Shown here: positions 36,972-46,193 of the stretch, in pieces
Layout of the letters: every line of letters starts with the position of its first letter
Numbering within the stretch: position 1 is the stretch's first letter
Assembly: GCF_003031675.1 (NCBI RefSeq)
Contig: NZ_PYWX01000064.1
Location: 1 to 64,000 of the forward strand
Direction of reading: 5' to 3'
From: Pseudomonas palleroniana
GTDB taxonomy: Bacteria; Pseudomonadota; Gammaproteobacteria; Pseudomonadales; Pseudomonadaceae
Length of the DNA stretch: 64,000 nucleotides
Program-made: the position numbers and the translations under genes
Notes under the pieces: model-generated
The model's database searches: none
What the model saw: the letters and a program-made list of their open reading frames with translations, nothing else
Told to the model about the DNA's origin: nothing

Positions 36972-37125
36972 CGATTACCGGCGGCATGGTGGTCGGCGGT
37001 TCTTCCACCGGCGGCGGCTGGGTTTCCGGTGGTTCTTTCTCCGGGATCGGCTCCGGCTCTGTCGGTGGAAGCGTCGGTTTGTCGATATTCGGGTCCGGGG
37101 TTTGCGCTGGGATCGGGATAGTCAT
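36949..37125 (-). CDS. Proline-rich small protein (58 aa)
   Basis: A 58-residue protein: MTIPIPAQTPDPNID, then a stretch that alternates Pro with Glu and Thr (PTEPEPIPEKEPPETQPPP), ending VIVSPSPTA. About 40 percent is proline. Start at ATG 37125 follows AAAGGAGG, one of the best ribosome binding sites in the window, so translation is likely. A longer open frame to 37647 runs inside glgE and is rejected. It overlaps mgtC by 23 bp tail to tail. There is no signal peptide. It should be extended and unstructured (polyproline II), perhaps stress-related given the neighbouring osmotic genes. Confidence 0.65.
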   Translation of the reverse strand: MTIPIPAQTPDPNIDKPTLPPTEPEPIPEKEPPETQPPPVEEPPTTMPPVIVSPSPTA

Positions 37126-37211
37126 CGGTGTGGCCTCCTTTGTGCTTTGCTCTATCGGTGGACAGCCACCCGGGCGAATTGATTCCCCGCCCGATGGCGG
37201 CATATCCGCCT

Positions 37212-37239
37212 GAACTTTTAACCCAGGCCCAGGCTCGGA
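37212..37239 (+). promoter_or_regulatory. AlgU (sigma-22)-type promoter of the glgE operon
   Basis: GAACTT (37212-37217), a 17-base spacer and TCGGA (37235-37239). The AlgU/RpoE consensus is GAACTT-N16/17-TCTGA, so only one base differs. It lies about 95 bp before the glgE ATG. AlgU governs osmotic and envelope stress genes in pseudomonads, which suits trehalose metabolism. Confidence 0.6.
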
Positions 37240-37333
37240 CCTATGACGGCCCGATCCAGGCTGAGCACTGGGCGTCTGGCCATTAGGATCAAGCACACAA
37301 GCGCGTCCACAGGGCGTTAGGGGGAGAGGCTCG

Positions 37334-39322
37334 ATGACTGCTGAAACACAGGCTCCAGAAGATTCCCGATTACCGCTGTCCCAGGCGCTGTTATTGCCCC
37401 GGATCGCGATTGAGAGCACCACACCTGTGATCGACGGCGGCGAGTTTGCCGTGAAAGCCGTGGTCGGGCAGCGCGTCAACGTCACCAGCAAGGTGTTTGC
37501 CGACGGCCATGACCAGCTTGCGGTGCTGATCCGCTGGCGCGCCCTGGATGAGCAGAGTTGGCACAGCGTGGTGATGACGGATGTCGGCAACAACGGCTGG
37601 GAAGGCGCGTTCACCGTCACGACCCAAGGCCCCCACGAATTTTGCATCGAAGCCTGGATCGATACCTTCGCCAGCTTTTGCTATGAGCTGCGCAAGAAGC
37701 ATGAGGCCGGGGTGCCGGTCAGCCTCGAGTTGCAGGAGGGCCGCAGCCTGGTGCTGCAGGCCGCCGAACGCAGTGACAATGAGCTGCGCGACCGCTTGAT
37801 GCTGCTGCATCACGAACTCTCCGGCTTGCTGGAAACCGAGCAGGTCGCGCAGTTCCTGCACGAAGACAGTGCACACCTGATGACCCAGGCCGACCATCGT
37901 GCCTACCTGAGCATCAGTAAGATCTATCCGATCGACGTGGAGCGCGAGCGCGCGCAGTTCGCCAGCTGGTACGAGCTGTTTCCCCGCTCGATCACCGACG
38001 ACCCCGCGCGTCACGGCACCTTCAACGATGTGCACTCACGCCTGGCGATGATCCAGGACATGGGCTTTGACGTGCTGTACTTCCCGCCGATTCACCCGAT
38101 TGGTCGCAGCCACCGCAAGGGTCGGAACAACGCGTTGACGGCAGGCCCCGATGACCCTGGCAGCCCCTACGCGATTGGCAGCGAAGACGGCGGCCACGAG
38201 GCGATTCACCCGCAATTGGGCAGCCGCGACGACTTCCGCCGCCTGGTCCAGGCAGCTGCCGAGCATGGGCTGGAGATTGCGCTGGACTTCGCCATCCAGT
38301 GCTCCCAGGACCATCCGTGGCTCAAGCAGCACCCGGGCTGGTTCAACTGGCGCCCGGACGGCACGATCAAATATGCCGAGAACCCACCGAAAAAATACCA
38401 GGACATCGTTAACGTCGACTTCTATGCCGCCGATGCGATCCCTAGCCTCTGGACCGAGCTGCGCGACATTGTCGTGGGCTGGGTGGAAGAGGGCGTGAAG
38501 ACCTTTCGCGTGGATAACCCGCACACCAAGCCGCTGCCGTTCTGGCAATGGTTGATCAGCGACGTGCGCGCCCAGTACCCCGAGGTGATCTTCCTGGCTG
38601 AAGCGTTCACCACGCCGGCGATGATGGCGCGCCTGGGCAAGGTCGGTTATTCCCAGAGCTATACCTATTTCACATGGCGTAATACCAAGGCCGAGCTGAG
38701 CGAATACTTCACGCAGTTGGGTCAATCGCCATGGCGCGAGTGCTATCGGCCGAACTTCTTCGTCAACACGCCTGACATCAACCCCGGCTTCCTGCATGAG
38801 TCCGGCCGCCCCGGCTTTTTGATCCGCGCCGCGCTGGCCACCATGGGCTCGGGGTTGTGGGGCATGTATTCGGGCTTTGAGCTGTGTGAAGCCGCGCCGG
38901 TGCCGGGCAAGGAAGAATACCTGGACTCCGAGAAGTACGAGATCCGCCCACGGGACTTCACCGCGCCCGGCAACATCATCGCCGAGATCGCCCAGCTCAA
39001 CCGCATCCGTCGCCAGAACCCGGCATTGCATACGCACTTGGGGTTGAAGCTGTACAACGCCTGGAACGACAACATCCTCTACTTCGGCAAGCGCACTGAG
39101 GAGGGCGACAACTTCATCCTGGTCGCGGTCAACCTTGACCCCTATAACGCCCAGGAAGCGCACTTCGAACTGCCGTTGTGGGAGCTGGGCCTGCCGGACG
39201 ACGCCCAGACCCAGGGCGAAGACCTGATGAGCGGCCATCGCTGGACCTGGTATGGCAAGACCCAGTGGACGCGGCTTGAACCGCATATGCCGTTCGGCAT
39301 CTGGCGCATCAGCGTTGCTTGA
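37334..39322 (+). CDS. glgE: Alpha-1,4-glucan:maltose-1-phosphate maltosyltransferase
   Basis: A 662-residue GH13_3 enzyme that extends alpha-1,4-glucan from maltose 1-phosphate. The N-terminal beta-sandwich is followed by the barrel: the catalytic nucleophile is in TFRVDNPHTKPLPFW, the acid/base Glu in FLAEAFTTP, and NTPDINPGFLHESGRPGF is a GlgE landmark. First gene of the glgE-treS-glgB operon, about 95 bp downstream of the putative AlgU promoter. The ribosome binding site is GGGGAGAGG. Confidence 0.95.
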   Translation: MTAETQAPEDSRLPLSQALLLPRIAIESTTPVIDGGEFAVKAVVGQRVNVTSKVFADGHDQLAVLIRWRALDEQSWHSVVMTDVGNNGWEGAFTVTTQGPHEFCIEAWIDTFASFCYELRKKHEAGVPVSLELQEGRSLVLQAAERSDNELRDRLMLLHHELSGLLETEQVAQFLHEDSAHLMTQADHRAYLSISKIYPIDVERERAQFASWYELFPRSITDDPARHGTFNDVHSRLAMIQDMGFDVLYFPPIHPIGRSHRKGRNNALTAGPDDPGSPYAIGSEDGGHEAIHPQLGSRDDFRRLVQAAAEHGLEIALDFAIQCSQDHPWLKQHPGWFNWRPDGTIKYAENPPKKYQDIVNVDFYAADAIPSLWTELRDIVVGWVEEGVKTFRVDNPHTKPLPFWQWLISDVRAQYPEVIFLAEAFTTPAMMARLGKVGYSQSYTYFTWRNTKAELSEYFTQLGQSPWRECYRPNFFVNTPDINPGFLHESGRPGFLIRAALATMGSGLWGMYSGFELCEAAPVPGKEEYLDSEKYEIRPRDFTAPGNIIAEIAQLNRIRRQNPALHTHLGLKLYNAWNDNILYFGKRTEEGDNFILVAVNLDPYNAQEAHFELPLWELGLPDDAQTQGEDLMSGHRWTWYGKTQWTRLEPHMPFGIWRISVA

Positions 39323-39369
39323 GTCCTGTGGGATCCGGCCTGCACAAATAGCCTATTCAGGAGTTTCCA

Positions 39370-42300
39370 ATGGCGAAGAGACCCAGTTCCGCGACGTTCA
39401 TCAAAGACCCACTGTGGTACAAGGACGCGGTGATCTATCAGGTTCACGTCAAATCCTTTTTCGACGCCAATAACGACGGCATCGGCGACTTTGCCGGGCT
39501 GATCGACAAGCTTGACTACATCGCCGACCTGGGCGTCAACACGATCTGGCTGCTGCCGTTCTACCCCTCGCCACGCCGCGACGACGGCTACGATATCGCC
39601 GAGTACCAAGGCGTGCACAGTGACTACGGCACCCTGGCCGACGCCAAGCGTTTTATCGCTCAAGCGCATCAACGCGGGTTGCGGGTCATCACCGAGCTGG
39701 TGATCAACCACACCTCCGACCAGCACCCCTGGTTCCAGCGCGCGCGCAAGGCCAAGCCGGGTTCGGCGGCGCGGGATTTCTATGTGTGGTCCGACGACGA
39801 CCAGAAATACGATGGCACCCGGATCATTTTCCTCGACACCGAAAAGTCCAACTGGACCTGGGACCCGGTCGCCGGCCAGTATTTCTGGCACCGTTTTTAC
39901 TCCCATCAGCCCGACCTGAACTTCGATAACCCGCAAGTCATGAAGGCGGTGCTGTCGGTGATGCGGTACTGGCTCGACATGGGTATCGATGGCTTGCGCT
40001 TGGACGCCATTCCCTACCTGATCGAGCGTGATGGCACCAACAATGAGAACCTCCCCGAAACCCACGCGGTGCTCAAGCAGATCCGTGCGGAAATCGACGC
40101 CCATTACCCTGACCGCATGCTGCTGGCGGAGGCCAACCAGTGGCCGGAAGACACGCAGCTTTACTTCGGCGAACAAACGGGCGATGACGGCGATGAATGC
40201 CATATGGCCTTTCACTTCCCACTGATGCCGCGCATGTACATGGCACTGGCCCAGGAAGACCGTTTCCCCATCACCGATATTCTGCGCCAGACCCCGGAGA
40301 TCCCCGCCAATTGCCAATGGGCGATTTTCCTGCGCAATCATGATGAGCTGACCCTGGAAATGGTCACCGACAAAGAGCGTGACTATCTGTGGAATTACTA
40401 CGCGGCCGACCGTCGTGCACGGATCAACCTGGGGATCCGTCGGCGCCTGGCGCCGCTGATGGAGCGCGACCGCCGCCGGATCGAGTTGCTCAACAGCCTG
40501 CTGCTGTCGATGCCCGGCACGCCGACCCTGTATTACGGCGACGAAATTGGTATGGGTGACAATATCTACCTCGGCGACCGCGACGGGGTGCGTACGCCCA
40601 TGCAGTGGTCCATCGACCGTAACGGCGGGTTCTCGCGTGCCGACCCGGCCAGCCTGGTGTTGCCGCCGATCATGGACCCGCAATACGGCTACCTCTCGGT
40701 CAACGTCGAAACCCAGACCCAAGACCCGCATTCATTGCTGAACTGGACCCGGCGCATGTTGGCGGTGCGCAAGCAGTCCAAGGCGTTCGGCCGGGGTAGC
40801 TTGAAAATGCTCTCGCCGAGCAACCGCCGCATTCTGGCTTACACCCGCGAATACACGGGGGAAGACGGAAGTACCGAAATCATCCTGTGTGTGGCCAACG
40901 TGTCACGCAGCGCCCAGGCCGCCGAGCTGGACCTGTCGGCGTTCGCCGGCATGGTGCCGGTGGAGATGCTCGGGGGCAACGCGTTCCCGCCCATCGGCCA
41001 ACTGCATTTCCTGCTGACCTTGGCGCCCTATGGTTTCTATTGGTTCGTGCTGGCGGCGCAGAACCAGATGCCCAGTTGGCATGTGGAACCTGCGCAAAGC
41101 ATGCCCGACTTCACCACCCTGGTACTGAAAAAACGCATGGAAGAATTACTCGAAGAACCGTGTCGCACCACCCTGGAACAGACCGCGCTGCCGACTTGGT
41201 TGCCCAAGCGGCGTTGGTTCGCCGGCAAGGACGCGACCATCGACCGTGTGCATATTGCCTATGGCGTACGTTTCGGCGATCCCGCGCACCCTGTACTCCT
41301 CAGCGAAATCGACGTGACCAGTGGCGGCCAGGTCAGCCGTTACCAGTTGCCGTTCGGCTTCTTGCCCGAAGACCAGTTCACCAGCGCCTTGCCCCAGCAA
41401 CTGGCCATGGCCCGCGTACGCCGGGCGCGTCAGGTTGGGCTGGTGACCGACGCGTTCAGCCTTGAGCACTTTGTGCGCGCCGTGATCCAGGGGTTGCAGG
41501 CCGGTTCGGTGCTGAATACCGCAGAAGGCGATCTGCGGTTCGAAGCCACCGAGCATCTGGGCAGCCTGGGGCTGACGGAGAGCGCCGAGGTGCGCTATCT
41601 CTCGGCCGAGCAGTCCAACAGCTCGGTGGTGGTGGGTGAACACCTGGTACTCAAGCTGATCCGCAAGGTCAGCAGCGGCGTGCACCCGGAACTGGAGATG
41701 AGTGCTTACCTGACCGCCGCCAACTACCCCAATATCTCGCCGCTGTTGGGCTCGGTGATCCGCCGCGATAGCCAAGGCCAGGACAACCTGTTGATGATCG
41801 CCCAAGGCTATTTGAGTAACCAGGGCGATGCCTGGGCCTGGACGCAAAACAACCTGGAGCGGGCGCTTCGCGATGAGCTGGCGCAGGCCGTGTCCGAACA
41901 GGAGCAGCATTACAATGCCCTCGGCGAACTCAAGGACTTCGCCGGTTTGCTGGGGCAACGCCTGGGTGAAATGCACCAGGTACTGGCCAAGCCGACCGCC
42001 AACCCAGACTTCAAGCCTGAAGCCACCACGCTCAAGCACACCCAGGCCTGGGCCAAGGATGTCGGCGCACAAATCGAGCGTGCGCTGCAATTGCTCAAGC
42101 TTCATCAACAACAGTTGAACCCCGCCGACCAGGCGTTGGTCAGTGAACTGCTGGCGCAGAAAAAAGCCATTGCCGGGCATGTCCAGGCGCTGGCGAGAGC
42201 CACGGCGGGCGGGCTGCGGATTCGCGTGCATGGCGATTTGCATCTGGGCCAGGTGCTTGTGGTCAAGGGGGATGCGTTCCTGATCGATTTTGAAGGGGAA

Positions 42301-42723
42301 CCCGCGCGGCCGTTGCATGAACGGCGTGGCAAGCACAGCCCCTACAAAGATGTGAGCGGCGTGTTGCGCTCCTTTGATTACGCGGCGGCGATGGCCCTGA
42401 ATGTGCAGGGGCAAGGCGTGGATAACTCGCCTGAAGCCGAGCAGGCGCGCAAACGCGTGACCGATCGCTACCTCAAGGAGGCCAGGCAAGCGTTCACCGA
42501 GGCTTATCAGGTGGCGACGTCTACACTGGCGCATGACTGGCAGGATGCCGGTGGCCAGGATGCAGCGCTGACGTTGTTCAGCCTGGAGAAGGCCGCGTAC
42601 GAAGTAGCCTACGAAGCGGAAAACCGCCCGAGCTGGTTGCCGGTGCCCTTGCAGGGGCTGCACAGCTTGCTCAATGGGCTTGTACCTATATCGAAAAATG
42701 CACGCGGTGGAGAGATGTCATGA
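39370..42723 (+). CDS. treS: Trehalose synthase fused to maltokinase
   Basis: A 1117-residue bifunctional enzyme. The N-terminal GH13 domain (about 1-550) interconverts trehalose and maltose: [11 protein letters not shown] carries the nucleophile, MLLAEANQW the acid/base, and NHDELT the third acid. The C-terminal domain (from about 590, [17 protein letters not shown]) is maltokinase, with the phosphotransferase motif [10 protein letters not shown]. It makes maltose 1-phosphate for GlgE, so trehalose goes to glucan inside one polypeptide. In mycobacteria the two activities are separate. It overlaps glgB by ATGA. Confidence 0.94.
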   Translation: MAKRPSSATFIKDPLWYKDAVIYQVHVKSFFDANNDGIGDFAGLIDKLDYIADLGVNTIWLLPFYPSPRRDDGYDIAEYQGVHSDYGTLADAKRFIAQAHQRGLRVITELVINHTSDQHPWFQRARKAKPGSAARDFYVWSDDDQKYDGTRIIFLDTEKSNWTWDPVAGQYFWHRFYSHQPDLNFDNPQVMKAVLSVMRYWLDMGIDGLRLDAIPYLIERDGTNNENLPETHAVLKQIRAEIDAHYPDRMLLAEANQWPEDTQLYFGEQTGDDGDECHMAFHFPLMPRMYMALAQEDRFPITDILRQTPEIPANCQWAIFLRNHDELTLEMVTDKERDYLWNYYAADRRARINLGIRRRLAPLMERDRRRIELLNSLLLSMPGTPTLYYGDEIGMGDNIYLGDRDGVRTPMQWSIDRNGGFSRADPASLVLPPIMDPQYGYLSVNVETQTQDPHSLLNWTRRMLAVRKQSKAFGRGSLKMLSPSNRRILAYTREYTGEDGSTEIILCVANVSRSAQAAELDLSAFAGMVPVEMLGGNAFPPIGQLHFLLTLAPYGFYWFVLAAQNQMPSWHVEPAQSMPDFTTLVLKKRMEELLEEPCRTTLEQTALPTWLPKRRWFAGKDATIDRVHIAYGVRFGDPAHPVLLSEIDVTSGGQVSRYQLPFGFLPEDQFTSALPQQLAMARVRRARQVGLVTDAFSLEHFVRAVIQGLQAGSVLNTAEGDLRFEATEHLGSLGLTESAEVRYLSAEQSNSSVVVGEHLVLKLIRKVSSGVHPELEMSAYLTAANYPNISPLLGSVIRRDSQGQDNLLMIAQGYLSNQGDAWAWTQNNLERALRDELAQAVSEQEQHYNALGELKDFAGLLGQRLGEMHQVLAKPTANPDFKPEATTLKHTQAWAKDVGAQIERALQLLKLHQQQLNPADQALVSELLAQKKAIAGHVQALARATAGGLRIRVHGDLHLGQVLVVKGDAFLIDFEGEPARPLHERRGKHSPYKDVSGVLRSFDYAAAMALNVQGQGVDNSPEAEQARKRVTDRYLKEARQAFTEAYQVATSTLAHDWQDAGGQDAALTLFSLEKAAYEVAYEAENRPSWLPVPLQGLHSLLNGLVPISKNARGGEMS

Positions 42724-44957
42724 GTTATACGCACAAAGAACCGCTGCAGCCCAAGTTGACTGCAATGCCGGCGTCCAGGGACGTCGAAGCGCTGGTGCGC
42801 GCCGAGCACCCGGACCCGTTCTCGATCCTGGGGCCGCACGATGACGAACAAGGTGGCCAATTCATCCGCGCATTTTTGCCGCAGGCCCTGAGTGTCCAGG
42901 TACTCAGCCGTGATAGCGGCGAGCCGATCGGCAGCCTGGATCAAACCCAGGTGCCGGGGCTGTTTGTCGGGCAGTTCGGCACGCGCCAGGCCTATCTGCT
43001 GAAAATCCACTGGGCCGGTGGTGAACAGATCACCGAAGACCCTTACAGTTTCAGCCAGTTGCTCCTCGGGGAAATGGACCTGTACCTGTTTGCCGAAGGC
43101 AATCATCGTGACCTGGGCAGTTGCCTGGGCGCCCAGGTGACCACGGTCGATGGTGTGCAGGGCGTGCGTTTTGCCGTGTGGGCACCGAATGCACGGCGCG
43201 TATCGGTGGTGGGCGATTTCAACATCTGGGACGGCCGTCGCCACCCGATGCGCCTGCGCCATCCTTCGGGCGTATGGGAAATCTTTATTCCACGCCTGCA
43301 ACCGGGCGCGGCGTACAAGTTCGAGATACTCGGCGCCCACGGGATTCTGCCGCTCAAGGCCGACCCCATGGCCCTGGCCACCCAGCTGCCGCCGGACACG
43401 GCATCCAAAGTCGCGGCCCCCTTGCAGGTGGACTGGCAGGACCAGGCGTGGATGCAGTCACGCAGCGAACGGCAGAAGAGCAGCGCCCCGTTGTCGATCT
43501 ACGAGCTGCATGTGGGCTCCTGGCAATGCGAGCTGGACGAGGCGGGCGAAGTAGCCCGCCAATACGGCTGGCGTGAACTGGCCGAGCGGTTGATTCCCTA
43601 TGTGCAGTCACTGGGCTTCACCCATGTCGAGTTGATGCCGATCATGGAGCATCCGTTCGGCGGCTCGTGGGGCTATCAGGCGTTGTCGCAGTTCGCACCG
43701 AGCGCCCGATTCGGTTCGCCGGAGGATTTCGGCTATTTCGTCAATGCCCTGCACCAGGCGGATATCGGGGTGATCCTGGATTGGGTGCCGGCGCATTTTC
43801 CTACCGATGCCCATGGCTTGGCGCAATTCGACGGCACGGCGCTGTACGAATACGCCAACCCCCTGGAAGGCTTCCACCAGGACTGGGACACCCTGATCTA
43901 CAACCTGGGGCGTACCGAGGTCCATGGCTTCATGCTGGCTTCGGCCTTGCACTGGCTCAAGCACTTTCACGTCGATGGGCTGCGAGTGGATGCGGTGGCG
44001 TCGATGCTGTACCGCGACTATTCCCGCAAGGCCGGCGAATGGGTGCCCAACCGCCACGGCGGTCGGGAGAACCTGGAAGCCATCGACTTCCTGCGCCACT
44101 TGAACGATGTGGTCGCACTGGAGGCGCCAGGGGCGCTGGTGATCGCCGAGGAGTCCACCGCTTGGCCGGGCGTCAGCCAGCCCACCCAACAGGGCGGCCT
44201 GGGTTTCAGCTACAAATGGAACATGGGCTGGATGCACGATTCGCTGCATTACATCCAGCAAGACCCGGTGTACCGCGCTCACCATCACAACGAACTGAGT
44301 TTCGGCCTGGTGTATGCCTGGTCCGAGCGCTTTATCCTGCCGATCTCCCACGACGAAGTGGTGCACGGTAAACACTCGCTGATCGACAAGATGCCCGGTG
44401 ATCGCTGGCAGAAGTTCGCCAACCTGCGGGCCTACCTGAGTTTCATGTGGATGCACCCGGGCAAGAAACTGCTGTTCATGGGCTGCGAGTTCGGCCAGTG
44501 GCGCGAGTGGAACCACGACCAGCAACTGGACTGGTACTTGTTGCAGTACGCCGAGCACAAAGGTGTGCAGAAGCTGGTGGGTGACCTGAACCGACTGTAC
44601 CGCGAGGAGCCGGCGCTGCACGAACAGGACGATGTACCCCAGGGCTTCCAGTGGCTGATCGGCGACGACGCGATCAACAGCGTCTATGCCTGGCTGCGCT
44701 GGAGCAAGGAGGGCCGGCCGGTTCTGGTAGTTGCTAACTTCACCCCCGTGCCGCGCGAAGCTTATAGCGTTGGCGTACCGTTTGCCGGGCGTTGGAGCGA
44801 GGTGATCAACAGTGACGCCGACACCTACGCCGGCTCCAACTATGGCAATGGGGGCGCCGTGTTCACCCAGGAGGAACCACGCCATGGGCAACCGGTGTCG
44901 CTGTCGTTGAATTTGCCGCCGCTGGGGGTGTTGATTTTGCGTCCTGAAGGGCTTTGA
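42720..44957 (+). CDS. glgB: 1,4-alpha-glucan branching enzyme
   Basis: A 745-residue GH13_9 enzyme with N-terminal CBM48 and a GH13 barrel. Nucleophile in [16 protein letters not shown], acid/base in [11 protein letters not shown], third acid in [12 protein letters not shown]. It adds alpha-1,6 branches to the glucan made by GlgE. The ATGA overlap with treS indicates coupled expression. No glgA or glgC is in this window, so the glucan here is made through trehalose. Confidence 0.95.
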   Translation: MSYTHKEPLQPKLTAMPASRDVEALVRAEHPDPFSILGPHDDEQGGQFIRAFLPQALSVQVLSRDSGEPIGSLDQTQVPGLFVGQFGTRQAYLLKIHWAGGEQITEDPYSFSQLLLGEMDLYLFAEGNHRDLGSCLGAQVTTVDGVQGVRFAVWAPNARRVSVVGDFNIWDGRRHPMRLRHPSGVWEIFIPRLQPGAAYKFEILGAHGILPLKADPMALATQLPPDTASKVAAPLQVDWQDQAWMQSRSERQKSSAPLSIYELHVGSWQCELDEAGEVARQYGWRELAERLIPYVQSLGFTHVELMPIMEHPFGGSWGYQALSQFAPSARFGSPEDFGYFVNALHQADIGVILDWVPAHFPTDAHGLAQFDGTALYEYANPLEGFHQDWDTLIYNLGRTEVHGFMLASALHWLKHFHVDGLRVDAVASMLYRDYSRKAGEWVPNRHGGRENLEAIDFLRHLNDVVALEAPGALVIAEESTAWPGVSQPTQQGGLGFSYKWNMGWMHDSLHYIQQDPVYRAHHHNELSFGLVYAWSERFILPISHDEVVHGKHSLIDKMPGDRWQKFANLRAYLSFMWMHPGKKLLFMGCEFGQWREWNHDQQLDWYLLQYAEHKGVQKLVGDLNRLYREEPALHEQDDVPQGFQWLIGDDAINSVYAWLRWSKEGRPVLVVANFTPVPREAYSVGVPFAGRWSEVINSDADTYAGSNYGNGGAVFTQEEPRHGQPVSLSLNLPPLGVLILRPEGL

Positions 44958-45047
44958 GGGCTCTGGCATCGGAGAGACGGTTGTCCCAGCTGCTGGCCGG
45001 ATGCCACAATGCTGGCTTTATCATGGCAATCGAAGCAGGCTGACTTC

Positions 45048-46190
45048 ATGAGCAACCTTGGGCATGGGCTGGACCCGGATTGCGTGATCGAAGAGCAGGT
45101 GCGAACGGACCGTTTGCACCAGCTGTTTCGCCAATCGTTCGCCGCGATCTTCGGCAGTTTCCTCGGCGCCGCCATGCTCTGCTGGCTGTGTTGGGACCGC
45201 TTCAACCACCAGGTCATGCTGATCTGGTTGGTGGCGTTGTCGGTGTCCTCACTGTTGCGCCTGAAAATGTTCATGGACTGGTTTCGTTGCCCTGATATCG
45301 ACCGTACGCCCGCACGCTGGGAACGACGTTATGCGGTCACGTTGATGTTGTCGGCCGGGATCTGGGGCATGGGCGCGTTGGCGGTGATGCCCCCCGACGA
45401 CCGTGTGTCCCAGGTGCTGGTGATGTTGTTCACGGTGGGCATGTCGGTCAGTGCGGTTTCGTGTTATTCGGCCTATCGCTACATGACCCTGGGCGCCATG
45501 GCCCTGGTGTTATTGCCATGTACGCTGTGGTTGCTGTTTCAGCCGACCCTGATGCAAGTGGGGGTGGCAATCGCAGTGCTGGTGTTTTCGACCTTCGTGG
45601 TCAGCGCTACGCGTAAATTTTCCGATGCCCTGGAAAAGGCCTTTCGCCTGACCCGGCAAATGGAGCGCGCCCATAACGCCTCCACACGGGCCGCCCAGAC
45701 TGACGAGCTGACCGGGCTGATGAATCGCCGTGCGTTCTTCGAACACGCCCAGCAGCGGTATGCGCAATGTCGCGATAACCAGCAGCCGGTGTGCGCATTG
45801 ATGATGGACATGGACCATTTCAAGAGTGTCAACGACACCTACGGCCACCAGGCCGGTGATCACGTGCTGCGGCAGATTGGTGGGGTGATCAGTGCATCGT
45901 TTCGCCATTCGGATGTATATGGCCGCCTCGGCGGCGAAGAGTTTGCGGTGTTGCTGCCCAACACGTCGCTGGAAACCGCGCGCGATATCGCCGAGCAATT
46001 GGTCAAGACGATTTCCGGGCTGACGGTCGAACCGGTGCAGGGCCTGACGGCCAGTCTCGGCGTGGCCCTTGTACGCAGCCCCGATCAGGACCTGCACAGC
46101 TTGATGAACAGCGCAGACAAGGCGCTGTATCGCGCCAAGGCCATGGGGCGTAACCAAGTGGCTGTGGCGGAGTGGGGCGTGGCGGAGTAG
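45048..46190 (+). CDS. Membrane diguanylate cyclase (GGDEF)
   Basis: A 380-residue protein with about five membrane helices in residues 30-190, a short coiled linker and a C-terminal GGDEF domain. The active motif is GGEEF (295-299), and the I-site RxxD is RHSD (286-289), so product inhibition is expected. Start: ATG 45048; an upstream ATG at 45009 would add 13 residues without improving the ribosome binding site. The signal sensed is unknown. It is convergent with the kinase gene, with three bases between the stops. Confidence 0.85.
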   Translation: MSNLGHGLDPDCVIEEQVRTDRLHQLFRQSFAAIFGSFLGAAMLCWLCWDRFNHQVMLIWLVALSVSSLLRLKMFMDWFRCPDIDRTPARWERRYAVTLMLSAGIWGMGALAVMPPDDRVSQVLVMLFTVGMSVSAVSCYSAYRYMTLGAMALVLLPCTLWLLFQPTLMQVGVAIAVLVFSTFVVSATRKFSDALEKAFRLTRQMERAHNASTRAAQTDELTGLMNRRAFFEHAQQRYAQCRDNQQPVCALMMDMDHFKSVNDTYGHQAGDHVLRQIGGVISASFRHSDVYGRLGGEEFAVLLPNTSLETARDIAEQLVKTISGLTVEPVQGLTASLGVALVRSPDQDLHSLMNSADKALYRAKAMGRNQVAVAEWGVAE

Positions 46191-46193
46191 GGC

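Noticed and set aside
37126-37647. Long minus-strand ORF upstream of the proline-rich gene
   Set aside because: It lies inside glgE antisense and lacks a ribosome binding site, whereas the ATG at 37125 has an excellent one.
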